Source of the DNA: Clostridia bacterium
GTDB lineage: Bacteria > Bacillota > Clostridia > Christensenellales > CAG-1252
NCBI GenBank assembly: GCA_016296985.1
Contig: JAEDHM010000006.1
Coordinates: 1-21,741 of the forward strand
Reading direction: 5' to 3'
DNA: 21,741 nt
This document shows, piece by piece, positions 1 through 7,258 of this stretch. The notes beneath the pieces were generated by a model. It was not told the DNA's origin. It saw nothing but the letters and a program-made list of their open reading frames with translations, and ran no database searches. The position numbers were made by a program, and so were the translations under genes. Each line of letters begins with the position of its first letter. The stretch's first letter is position 1.

Positions 1-2533
1 AAGAGCGCAAACCGATACCCTTTCTCAACATATCCATAGCGTCGATATGTTCAACCCAATGTTTGTCAACGGTACGCAACATTTCACGTCTTTCAATGTT
101 TCCAAAGACGATGCCGTTTGCAACGGCGTAAGCAACCTTTTCTTCATAAGAGGAAATAGCCTTGTCGATTACCGCTTCGATAATCTTGTCTATTTCGTAT
201 TGCTCTGCCAATTCGGTGGTAACTACGTTGCTACCTTCGGGCAAAAGTTTTTTCTCTAATTCGCCGTTGATATAGCGATAATCCCAGTGGAAGATATCGA
301 TATTGAAATCAACCAAAGAGGTAACCATTTGAGTTGCTACGGCAGGGATATACTTTATAATTTGCTCGTGCATATCAAGGCCGTTCAAAACCTTTTGTCT
401 TTCGCCGTAAATAACCTCGCGGTGTTTGTTCATTACGTCGTCGTAAGCCAAAACGTGTTTTCTTACGCTGTAGTTTCTGTCCTCAACCTTGTACTGAGCC
501 TTTTCAATTTGCTTGGTAATAACGCCGATTGTAATGGGCATATCCTCAGGCAAATTAAACCTTTCGGCAACGCTTTGCATCATTTCGCCACCAAAGATGC
601 GGGCGAGATCGTCTTGCATAGAGATATAGAATACCGATGAACCGGGGTCACCCTGACGGCCTGCACGACCACGCAACTGATTGTCGATACGACGGCTTTC
701 ATGTCTTTCGGTACCAATAATTCTCAAACCGCCCAATGCGATAACTTCAGCCTTTTCCTTGTCTGTTTCCGCCTTGTGGCTTGCATAATATTTTTCATAA
801 AGTTCGCGAGCCTTTTTGCCCTCGGGAGAGATATTCTGAGAGTAAGAGGTAGCCTCGGAAATAACCTCGGCGGAAAATCCTTTTTTAGCCAAGTCTTCTT
901 TCGCCAAATATTCGGGGTTACCGCCAAGCATAATGTCGGTACCTCTACCTGCCATATTGGTTGCGATTGTAACTGCGCCGACTTTACCCGTTTGGGCGAT
1001 AATCATAGCTTCTTGTTGGTGGTTTTTAGCGTTTAATACGTTGTGTCTGATACCCCTTTTCTTTAAGAGTTTTGAAAGCTCTTCCGACTTTTCAACGGAA
1101 ACGGTACCAATCAAAACGGGTTGACCTTTTTTGTGACACTCGCTTACGTCTGCAATAAGGGCTTCGTACTTGCCCTTTACAGTCTTGTAAAGTCTGTCGT
1201 TTTCGTCAATACGTTGACAGGGAAGGTTTGTGGGGATTTGAATAACGTCAAGACCGTAGATATTTCTAAACTCGGTTTCTTCAGTTTTCGCAGTACCGGT
1301 CATACCGCTTAGTTTGCCGTAAAGACGGAAATAATTCTGGAAGGTGATGGTAGCGTAGGTTTTGCTTTCATTCCTGATGATAACCCCTTCCTTTGCCTCG
1401 ATTGCTTGGTGCAAACCTTCGTTATATCTTCTACCAATCATCAAACGGCCTGTAAATTCGTCAACGATAATAATTTCTTGGTCGTTTACGATATAGTCCT
1501 TATCCCTTTTCATTGTATAGTGGGCTTTCAAGGCTTGGTTGATATGGTGGTTGATATCAATGTTTTCGGGATCGGAATAGTTGTCGAGTTTGAAAAACAT
1601 TTCCGCTTTCTTTACGCCGTTGGTGGTAAGGCGGACGGTGTTTTCTTCCTCGTCAACGATATAGTCGCCGTGATAGCCGTCGTCTTCGGCATCAAGTTCT
1701 TCACCGCTTTCGTCCACAAGTTTTTGAGCGGACTTCAAAGCCCTTTCAAACTTTCCGCCGGTGCCCTTTCTTTCGGCAACTTCTTCTTCGGGCACTGCCT
1801 TCAAGTTTCTTACAAAACTGTTGGCGCGCATATAAAGGTCGGTACTTTCACCACCCCTACCCGAAATAATCAAAGGAGTACGAGCTTCATCGATAAGGAT
1901 ACTGTCCACTTCGTCAACGATTGCAAAAGCCAACTCTCGTTGAGTCATAGCGTTTTTGTCTTGCGCCATATTATCACGGAGATAGTCGAATCCCAATTCG
2001 TTGTTGGTGCCGTAAACTATGTCGCAAGCGTAGGCTTGGCGTTTTTCATCAGGGTCCATACCGGGAACGACAACGCCGACGGTAAGTCCTAAAAAGCGGT
2101 GTACTTTTCCCATCCACTCGGCGTCACGGGTAGCCAAATAATCGTTTACGGTAACCAAGTGCACACCTTTTCCTGTCAAAGCGTTGAGATAAGCGGGAAG
2201 GGTGGATACCAAGGTTTTACCTTCACCGGTGCACATTTCGGCAATACGGCCTTGATGCAAAACTATACCGCCCAAAAGCTGAACGTGATAGTGGCGCATA
2301 CCCAAAACACGGGTTGCAGCCTCGCGCACTACCGCAAAAGCCTCGGGCAAAAGTTGGTCGAGAGTTTCGCCGTTTTTATATCTTTCCTTGAAGTCGGCGG
2401 TACAATTGAAAAGTTCCTCGTCGGTATATGCGGAATACTTGTCCGCCAAATTTTCAATTTTGTTTGCGATTACTTCAAGTTTTTTTAGTTGTCTGTCATT
2501 GCTAGACGGAAATATTTTAGAAAAAATACCCAT
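1..2533 (-). CDS. secA: Protein translocase subunit SecA (C-terminus cut by window edge)
   Basis: This is the ATPase motor that drives unfolded preproteins through the SecYEG channel at the cytoplasmic membrane. The frame is open from an ATG at 2533 to the window edge and gives about 844 residues. Visible landmarks are the Walker A segment MCTGEGKT at residues 100-107 (K106), the DEAD-like DEVDSILIDEARTP stretch, the PPXD and NBD2 regions with FTGRLMIGRRY, GMTGTAKTEE, TNMAGRGTDI and RRIDNQLRGRAGRQGD, and the helical scaffold up to MLRKGIGLR at the edge. The last part of the scaffold/wing and any C-terminal zinc tail lie outside. Two features differ from Bacillus SecA: an acidic/lysine-rich insertion at about residues 246-289, and Cys101 where the family usually has Lys, Arg or Gln. 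A GAGG site lies 7 nt before the ATG. It has its own promoter and is separate from the operon upstream. Confidence 0.97.
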   Translation of the reverse strand, partial: MGIFSKIFPSSNDRQLKKLEVIANKIENLADKYSAYTDEELFNCTADFKERYKNGETLDQLLPEAFAVVREAATRVLGMRHYHVQLLGGIVLHQGRIAEMCTGEGKTLVSTLPAYLNALTGKGVHLVTVNDYLATRDAEWMGKVHRFLGLTVGVVVPGMDPDEKRQAYACDIVYGTNNELGFDYLRDNMAQDKNAMTQRELAFAIVDEVDSILIDEARTPLIISGRGGESTDLYMRANSFVRNLKAVPEEEVAERKGTGGKFERALKSAQKLVDESGEELDAEDDGYHGDYIVDEEENTVRLTTNGVKKAEMFFKLDNYSDPENIDINHHINQALKAHYTMKRDKDYIVNDQEIIIVDEFTGRLMIGRRYNEGLHQAIEAKEGVIIRNESKTYATITFQNYFRLYGKLSGMTGTAKTEETEFRNIYGLDVIQIPTNLPCQRIDENDRLYKTVKGKYEALIADVSECHKKGQPVLIGTVSVEKSEELSKLLKKRGIRHNVLNAKNHQQEAMIIAQTGKVGAVTIATNMAGRGTDIMLGGNPEYLAKEDLAKKGFSAEVISEATSYSQNISPEGKKARELYEKYYASHKAETDKEKAEVIALGGLRIIGTERHESRRIDNQLRGRAGRQGDPGSSVFYISMQDDLARIFGGEMMQSVAERFNLPEDMPITIGVITKQIEKAQYKVEDRNYSVRKHVLAYDDVMNKHREVIYGERQKVLNGLDMHEQIIKYIPAVATQMVTSLVDFNIDIFHWDYRYINGELEKKLLPEGSNVVTTELAEQYEIDKIIEAVIDKAISSYEEKVAYAVANGIVFGNIERREMLRTVDKHWVEHIDAMDMLRKGIGLRS

Positions 2534-2554
2534 TTTTATACCTCACTAGGGTTT

Positions 2555-2584
2555 ATTATAACACTTTATATTTATTCTTGTAAA
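2555..2584 (-). promoter_or_regulatory. secA promoter
   Basis: On the minus strand TTTACA (2584-2579) and TATAAT (2560-2555) are separated by 18 bp. This is a 5/6 and a 6/6 match to the sigma-A type consensus. It predicts a start near 2548 and a leader of only about 15 nt carrying the GAGG ribosome-binding site. Confidence 0.75.
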
Positions 2585-2589
2585 GTGTT
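2560..2589. promoter_or_regulatory. Perfect 9-bp inverted repeat over the secA promoter (candidate operator)
   Basis: AACACTTTA (2560-2568) and TAAAGTGTT (2581-2589) are exact reverse complements with a 12-bp gap. The arms cover the -35 box and touch the -10 box, so a dimeric regulator bound here would block RNA polymerase. The arm spacing is about two helical turns centre to centre. There is no T-tract, so it does not look like a terminator. Which protein binds is unknown. Confidence 0.5.
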
Positions 2590-2598
2590 GCTATACCC

Positions 2599-2635
2599 AA
2601 AAGCCTTAGGCTCAAATCAGATAAAGGCCTTAGGC
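2599..2635 (-). terminator. Probable terminator at the end of the rpoB operon
   Basis: Two copies of GCCTTAGGC (2603-2611 and 2627-2635) can pair with each other on the minus-strand RNA with one mismatch, or each can form its own small hairpin. The downstream arm is followed by TTTTGGG. The first arm lies inside the last codons of the lipoprotein gene. The U-tract is short, so strength is uncertain. Confidence 0.5.
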
Positions 2636-3060
2636 CGACGTTTTTTGTAGATAAATACACCTAATGCGACGACAAGGATAAGGAAAAGTCCGCCGCCTAC
2701 AGAAAGACCAATAATCAAGGGGCGAGGATCTTTTTCCATATATTCGATAAAAACTGTCTCGCTTTGTATATCGGTGTCTTTGATTTTTGCATAAATTTTA
2801 TATTTGCCGATTACGTCAACGTATATGGGAAATTGATTTCCTTCCCCGATTTCCACGTCGTTTATATACCACACTACGCTTTTCCCTTTGTATTCCTCCC
2901 CAAGGACGGCGTACAAAGTGAGTTTTTCCTTTGTTTGAGGAGTTTGGCGCAAACTCCCGTCGGCAACGATGGACAAAGGCTCTTCCCTAACGCAAGCGGT
3001 TAAGGTGAAAAGAGTGGATAGTATCAAAATAAATAAAACTACTAAAATCACCTTTTTCAT
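2617..3060 (-). CDS. Putative lipoprotein with an additional C-terminal membrane anchor, function unknown
   Basis: I do not recognise a family for this 147-residue protein. Residues 1-23 form a lysine-led hydrophobic signal ending in the lipobox LTAC, with Cys23 as the expected lipidation and cleavage site. Residues about 25-110 look like a small beta-rich extracytoplasmic domain (alternating strands including VVWYIND and YKIYAKIKD), perhaps Ig/PKD-like, which is inference. Residues about 114-137 are a glycine-rich transmembrane helix followed by KKRRPK, which by the positive-inside rule puts the tail in the cytoplasm. If both anchors are used the domain is fixed to the outer face at both ends. 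The gene is last in the rpoB operon, 54 bp after comF. An AGGAG lies 12 nt before the ATG, rather far, and a possible extra promoter precedes it. Confidence 0.7.
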   Translation of the reverse strand: MKKVILVVLFILILSTLFTLTACVREEPLSIVADGSLRQTPQTKEKLTLYAVLGEEYKGKSVVWYINDVEIGEGNQFPIYVDVIGKYKIYAKIKDTDIQSETVFIEYMEKDPRPLIIGLSVGGGLFLILVVALGVFIYKKRRPKAFI

Positions 3061-3100
3061 AGCCTAAGTTTACTCCTATTTCCTTAAATTATCTTGAATT

Positions 3101-3109
3101 TTTATACCA
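3101..3109 (-). promoter_or_regulatory. Possible extended -10 promoter for the lipoprotein gene
   Basis: In the comF-lipoprotein gap the minus strand reads TGGTATAAA, a TGn-extended -10 box. No good -35 is seen 17 bp upstream. If used, it would start a transcript near 3094 and let the lipoprotein gene be expressed independently of rpoBC. Confidence 0.35.
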
Positions 3110-3114
3110 AATAA

Positions 3115-3861
3115 CTAAACGTTTTCCTCGGGAAGAAGAGGTTTGAAGTCTTCTTTGCTATTTATCGGGGTACTGCACAAGGTAAGTCCAACCACCTCTT
3201 TTGCTCCTGCCTTTTTCAAAACGTGAGCAAGGGCATCCATAGTGGAGCCTGTTGTCAAAACGTCGTCGATTACCAAAATTCTCTTGCCCTTTACCTGACT
3301 TATACAAGTGAAAGCGGACCTTGCCTCTTCCCTTCTTTCATCGGCACCAAGTTGAGCAAAGTTTTTATGCAATTTTACGCACTCAACAAGTTTTTCGCAA
3401 GGCAAACCAAGGCGCAAAGCGGTTTCTTTTGCCAACAATTCCGCTTGGTCGTAACCTCTCTTTTTCAATTTCGAAGGGTGCATTGAAACCCAAGTTATCA
3501 CTTCGGCGTTTTGAGGTGTTGCCATATACCTATCCACCATAAAAACGGAAAGATATTTTGCCAAATATCTTTTATTTCCGTATTTAAAGCGGTGCACTAT
3601 CTTCTTGCAATCCCCCAAATAAGTAAAGCATGCGTAGGCGGTATCAAAACTTTTTCGGTTTTCTTTACACCTTATGCAAAAACGCCCTTCGCCTATCATC
3701 TCTTTACCGCATCCCAAACAGGGGTTTTGGATGAAAGGAAGTTTTACCATACAGCTTCCGCAAGTCCCGTGGGGATTAGGCGTTTTCAGTTCGCGATTAC
3801 AAAAGACGCAACCGTATTGGTCGGGGAATAAAATTTTGGAAAAAAGAGGAAGACTTTTCAT
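3115..3861 (-). CDS. comF: ComF family phosphoribosyltransferase-like protein
   Basis: The protein has 248 residues, the usual length for the ComF/GntX family. ComF proteins are needed for DNA uptake or processing during transformation in several bacteria, but the family is also widespread in bacteria not known to be competent. Eight cysteines in CxxC pairs (C18/C21, C34/C37, C48/C51, C62/C65) form the N-terminal double zinc knuckle. The C-terminal half is a type I phosphoribosyltransferase fold with the PRPP-binding motif VIDDVLTTGST at residues 197-207. The ATG overlaps the recD2 stop as ATGA, so translation is probably coupled to recD2. Pairing a ComF protein with RecD2 suggests a role in handling single-stranded or incoming DNA, which is inference from context. 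No other competence genes are in the window. Confidence 0.92.
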   Translation of the reverse strand: MKSLPLFSKILFPDQYGCVFCNRELKTPNPHGTCGSCMVKLPFIQNPCLGCGKEMIGEGRFCIRCKENRKSFDTAYACFTYLGDCKKIVHRFKYGNKRYLAKYLSVFMVDRYMATPQNAEVITWVSMHPSKLKKRGYDQAELLAKETALRLGLPCEKLVECVKLHKNFAQLGADERREEARSAFTCISQVKGKRILVIDDVLTTGSTMDALAHVLKKAGAKEVVGLTLCSTPINSKEDFKPLLPEENV

Positions 3862-6077
3862 CTATCCCCCTCAAGCACTTGATTGATAAACTCGACCAAA
3901 CAAGTGTATCTTCTTTCCGTACGTTTATTTCTTACCACTTTGTGGTAAGTACTTCTGTCGCCAATAAGCATAACGGCAGTTTTCGCCCTTGTAACTGCGG
4001 TATACAACAAATTTTTGGTTACCACAAGAGGATTATATTGACCTATTGCCAAAATAACGATGGGGAATTCGGAGCCTTGAGATTTATGCACGCTTATGGC
4101 GTAGGACAAGGCAAGCTCGTCAAAGTTTTCTTGATGGTAACAGGCAATACTGTCGTCCTCGAATTTGACGTAGATCTCGGGCACGCTTTTGTCAATTGAC
4201 GTTACGATTCCCACGTCGCCGTTGAAAACGCCTTCGCCACTAAACTCGCTTCCGTTTTTTTCCTTTCTCGTCCAAGGGATTTCGTAGTCGTTTTTCATTT
4301 GAATAACCCTATCACCCTCACGAATAATACTTTGCCCCACCGCAATCTCGTTTTTAAAGCGAGAGGGAGGATTCATAAGTTGTTGTAATTCGTTATTCAA
4401 ATTGCTTACGCCCACCACCCCTTTTTTCATTGGAGTTAAAACTTGAATATCACTGGGTTTTATCTTAAAATAGTTGGGCATTCTTACCGAGCAACACTCT
4501 TTTACCGTTTTTACAATATCGGTATGCTCGATTTGATTTAGGAAGAAAAAGTCCTTACTGTCGTTGGTAACGTCGGGAAGTTGCCCCTTGTTGATAAGGT
4601 GAGCGTTGGTGATAATATAACTGCCCTCTTCTTGGCGGTAAATTCGGGTAAGCCTTAAAACGGGCAAAGCACCGCTTTGGATTATATCCCCCAAAACGTT
4701 TCCTGCGCCTACCGAAGGAAGTTGGTCGCTGTCGCCTACGATAATAAGTCTTGCGCCGGTTTTGATTGCGCGAAGTAGGGCGAGAAAGATATTCTCGTCC
4801 GCCATTGAGATTTCGTCGGCGATAATCGCATCTGCGTCAAGTTGATTTTCCTCGTTGAAATTAAAACTTGGGGGATCGCTGTGAAAGTTAAACTCTAAAA
4901 GACGGTGTATAGTTTTAGCAGGACTTCCCGTAGCCTGTGACATTCTCTTTGAGGCGCGCCCGGTGGGAGCGGTAAGAAGATAGGATATCTTCATACGGGA
5001 GAAAATGTAGATTATACACTTTATAATGGTGGTTTTACCTGTACCCGGACCGCCGGTGATTACAACGGCGCCGGTGTTTACCGCCGTAATGATCGCAACC
5101 TTTTGACTGTCGTGAAGGGTGATGTTGTTTTCCTTTTCAAAGGCGCGGATTTCCCTAGTCAAGGTTAAAATCGGGGGAACGTTGGCGTTTTTGATTTCTA
5201 CAAGTCGCCTTGCAATCTCACGCTCTTTACGATAATACTTATCAAGCATTACCCCCTCTTTTTCTTCCTTGTCAATAATCTTTACGTAGCCACCCACTTC
5301 CATATCTCGGATAAGCTCGTAAACCTCCTCGCCCTTTTCCTTTTCAAAACCCAAAAGTTCTAAAACTTGAAAGACAAGGGTGTTAAAGTTTACCCAAGTG
5401 TGACCGTTTACCTGAGCGTATTCTTCCAAAGCGTATTTTATACACGCCCTTATGCGGTTGGGATTATCCTTTTCAATACCTAAACTTTGGGCAATACCGT
5501 CGGCGGTTTTGAAACCTATGCCGTCAACCGCGTCTATCAGACTGTAGGGATTGTTTTGCACTACGCTTTCCGTCAACTCGCCGAAAACCTTGAATATTTT
5601 TATGGATAAATTGATGGAAATATCATATTGGGATAAAAACATTACCGCCCTTTGCATACGGCGCATATCTTGATATGCAGATGCAATTTCCAAGGCCTTT
5701 GCAGGGGAAATTCCCTTTACCTCGGCAAGTCGAGAGGGACTGTATTCTAAAATTTCGAAGGTGTCTTTTCCAAACCTTTCAACGATACGATGGGCAAGGA
5801 TTTCTCCTACTCCCCTAAAAAGTCCGCTACCTAGGTATTTTTCAATACTTTCCTCGTCGTTGGGTGGCGTAACGATAACCTCGGTTACCGAAAACTGCTC
5901 GCCATACTTTGGGTTTATCTTTCTTTCACCTTTCAAGGTTACGTGTTCCCCTTCGGTAAGCGGTGGAAAAATGCCCACAGCAGTAACTAACATTCCGTGG
6001 ACATCAATCTCGGCTACCGTATAGCCGTTTTCATCATTTCTGAATATAATGTTTTCGATATTTCCCGATATCTCCAA
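3858..6077 (-). CDS. recD2: ATP-dependent DNA helicase RecD2
   Basis: The 739-residue protein is a superfamily 1B 5'-3' DNA helicase of the RecD2 (YrrC-like) type that works without RecBC and contributes to repair and replication-fork integrity. In order it shows an N-terminal OB-like segment, tandem helix-hairpin-helix motifs around residues 80-130 (FRGVGEILAHRI, LAEVKGISPAKALEI), Walker A GGPGTGKTT at 342-350 (K348), Walker B ADEISM, motif III GDSDQLPSVGAG, and near the C-terminus SYAISVHKSQGSEF and LLYTAVTRAK. The start codon is TTG at 6077, two bases after the metK stop. The GGAG serving it lies in the last metK codons, which supports this start and translational coupling. Length fits the family (about 715-800 residues). 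Confidence 0.96.
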   Translation of the reverse strand: MEISGNIENIIFRNDENGYTVAEIDVHGMLVTAVGIFPPLTEGEHVTLKGERKINPKYGEQFSVTEVIVTPPNDEESIEKYLGSGLFRGVGEILAHRIVERFGKDTFEILEYSPSRLAEVKGISPAKALEIASAYQDMRRMQRAVMFLSQYDISINLSIKIFKVFGELTESVVQNNPYSLIDAVDGIGFKTADGIAQSLGIEKDNPNRIRACIKYALEEYAQVNGHTWVNFNTLVFQVLELLGFEKEKGEEVYELIRDMEVGGYVKIIDKEEKEGVMLDKYYRKEREIARRLVEIKNANVPPILTLTREIRAFEKENNITLHDSQKVAIITAVNTGAVVITGGPGTGKTTIIKCIIYIFSRMKISYLLTAPTGRASKRMSQATGSPAKTIHRLLEFNFHSDPPSFNFNEENQLDADAIIADEISMADENIFLALLRAIKTGARLIIVGDSDQLPSVGAGNVLGDIIQSGALPVLRLTRIYRQEEGSYIITNAHLINKGQLPDVTNDSKDFFFLNQIEHTDIVKTVKECCSVRMPNYFKIKPSDIQVLTPMKKGVVGVSNLNNELQQLMNPPSRFKNEIAVGQSIIREGDRVIQMKNDYEIPWTRKEKNGSEFSGEGVFNGDVGIVTSIDKSVPEIYVKFEDDSIACYHQENFDELALSYAISVHKSQGSEFPIVILAIGQYNPLVVTKNLLYTAVTRAKTAVMLIGDRSTYHKVVRNKRTERRYTCLVEFINQVLEGDR

Positions 6078-6079
6078 TA

Positions 6080-7258
6080 TTATTCTCCGTAATTTGAAAG
6101 TAATTTTTCAACCATATCGCATTTCTCCCAAGGAAGTCCCTCCTTGCCGAAATGACCGTAGTTGGTTGTCTTTTTGAAGATGGGATTGGTAAGACCCAAT
6201 TTGTCGATTATGGCAGCAGGGCGGAAGTCGAAAGTCTTCAAAATTGCATCAAGCAATTTTCCATCGTCATCACGACTTGTGCCAAAACTGTCAACGCGTA
6301 CAGAGATAGGTTGGGCTTTTCCTATTGCGTAGGAAAGTTCGAGTTGGCAGTTGTCAGCCAAACCGCTTGCAACGACGTTTTTACAAACGTATCTTGCAAA
6401 ATAAGCACCGCTTCTGTCAACCTTAGTCGAGTCTTTTCCACTAAAAGCGCCACCGCCGTGAGGACAATAGCCACCGTAAGTGTCAACGATAATTTTACGA
6501 CCTGTCAAACCGCTGTCGCCGTTAGGACCGCCGATAACGAAACGCCCGGTGGGATTTACCAAAATTCTGGTATTTTCATCGAGAAGGTTTTCGGGGATTG
6601 CAACCTTGATAACTTCGCGGATTACGTCTTCCCTAATCTTTTCTTGACTTACGTCGTCGGTGTGTTGGGTGGAAACTACCACGGTATGTACCCTTGTGGG
6701 TTTTGCGTGATAATACTCGACGGTAACTTGCGCTTTGCCGTCAGGTCTTAAGTAGGAAAGGATACCTGCCTTTCTAACTTCGGTCAATCTTTTTGTCAAA
6801 GCGTGAGCCAAAGTGATGGGCAAAGGCATCAAGCAGTCGGTTTCACGGCATGCGTAACCATACATCATACCTTGGTCGCCTGCGCCTACTTTGTCATAGT
6901 CGTCTCCGCCCATTTTATGCTCGATAGCGTTGTTTACGCCTTGAGCGATATCAGCGGATTGTGAGTGAATTAAGCTTGTAATAGAAAGGCTTTTATTGCA
7001 AAAACCTTCATTTTCCTTTGTATATCCGATTTCTCCAACTGTGTTTCTGACAAGGCTTTCAATCTCGTCATAACTCAAGGTTGCGCCCGAGACTTCGCCC
7101 ATCAAAAGGACGAAGTCTGTGGTTGCGCAAACTTCACAGGCAGAGTGCGCCAAGGGATTTTTTGTCAAGACTGCGTCAAGCACCGCATCGGCGATGGTGT
7201 CGCACACCTTGTCAGGATGTCCCTCGGTAACGCTTTCGCTAGTAAATAGTCTTTTCAT
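6080..7258 (-). CDS. metK: S-adenosylmethionine synthase
   Basis: MetK makes S-adenosylmethionine from methionine and ATP, releasing phosphate and pyrophosphate, in the cytoplasm. The 392 residues are the normal length. Signature segments are TEGHPDKVCDTIADAVLDA at the N-terminus with the ATP-binding His/Asp, GAGDQGMMYGYA in the middle, and the glycine-rich GGGAFSGKDSTKVDRSGAY phosphate loop. Its ATG shares one base with the rpoC stop (TAATG), and the only GGAGG lies about 15 nt upstream, so initiation probably depends on ribosomes finishing rpoC. No SAM riboswitch leader is present: the gene is embedded in the RNA polymerase operon and would follow its expression, which is an unusual arrangement for this enzyme. 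Confidence 0.98.
   Translation of the reverse strand: MKRLFTSESVTEGHPDKVCDTIADAVLDAVLTKNPLAHSACEVCATTDFVLLMGEVSGATLSYDEIESLVRNTVGEIGYTKENEGFCNKSLSITSLIHSQSADIAQGVNNAIEHKMGGDDYDKVGAGDQGMMYGYACRETDCLMPLPITLAHALTKRLTEVRKAGILSYLRPDGKAQVTVEYYHAKPTRVHTVVVSTQHTDDVSQEKIREDVIREVIKVAIPENLLDENTRILVNPTGRFVIGGPNGDSGLTGRKIIVDTYGGYCPHGGGAFSGKDSTKVDRSGAYFARYVCKNVVASGLADNCQLELSYAIGKAQPISVRVDSFGTSRDDDGKLLDAILKTFDFRPAAIIDKLGLTNPIFKKTTNYGHFGKEGLPWEKCDMVEKLLSNYGE

Noticed and set aside
724..2488. Plus-strand open frames across secA, rpoC and rpoB
   Set aside because: They are antisense shadows of well-conserved genes, helped by codon bias; none has a recognisable product or ribosome-binding site.
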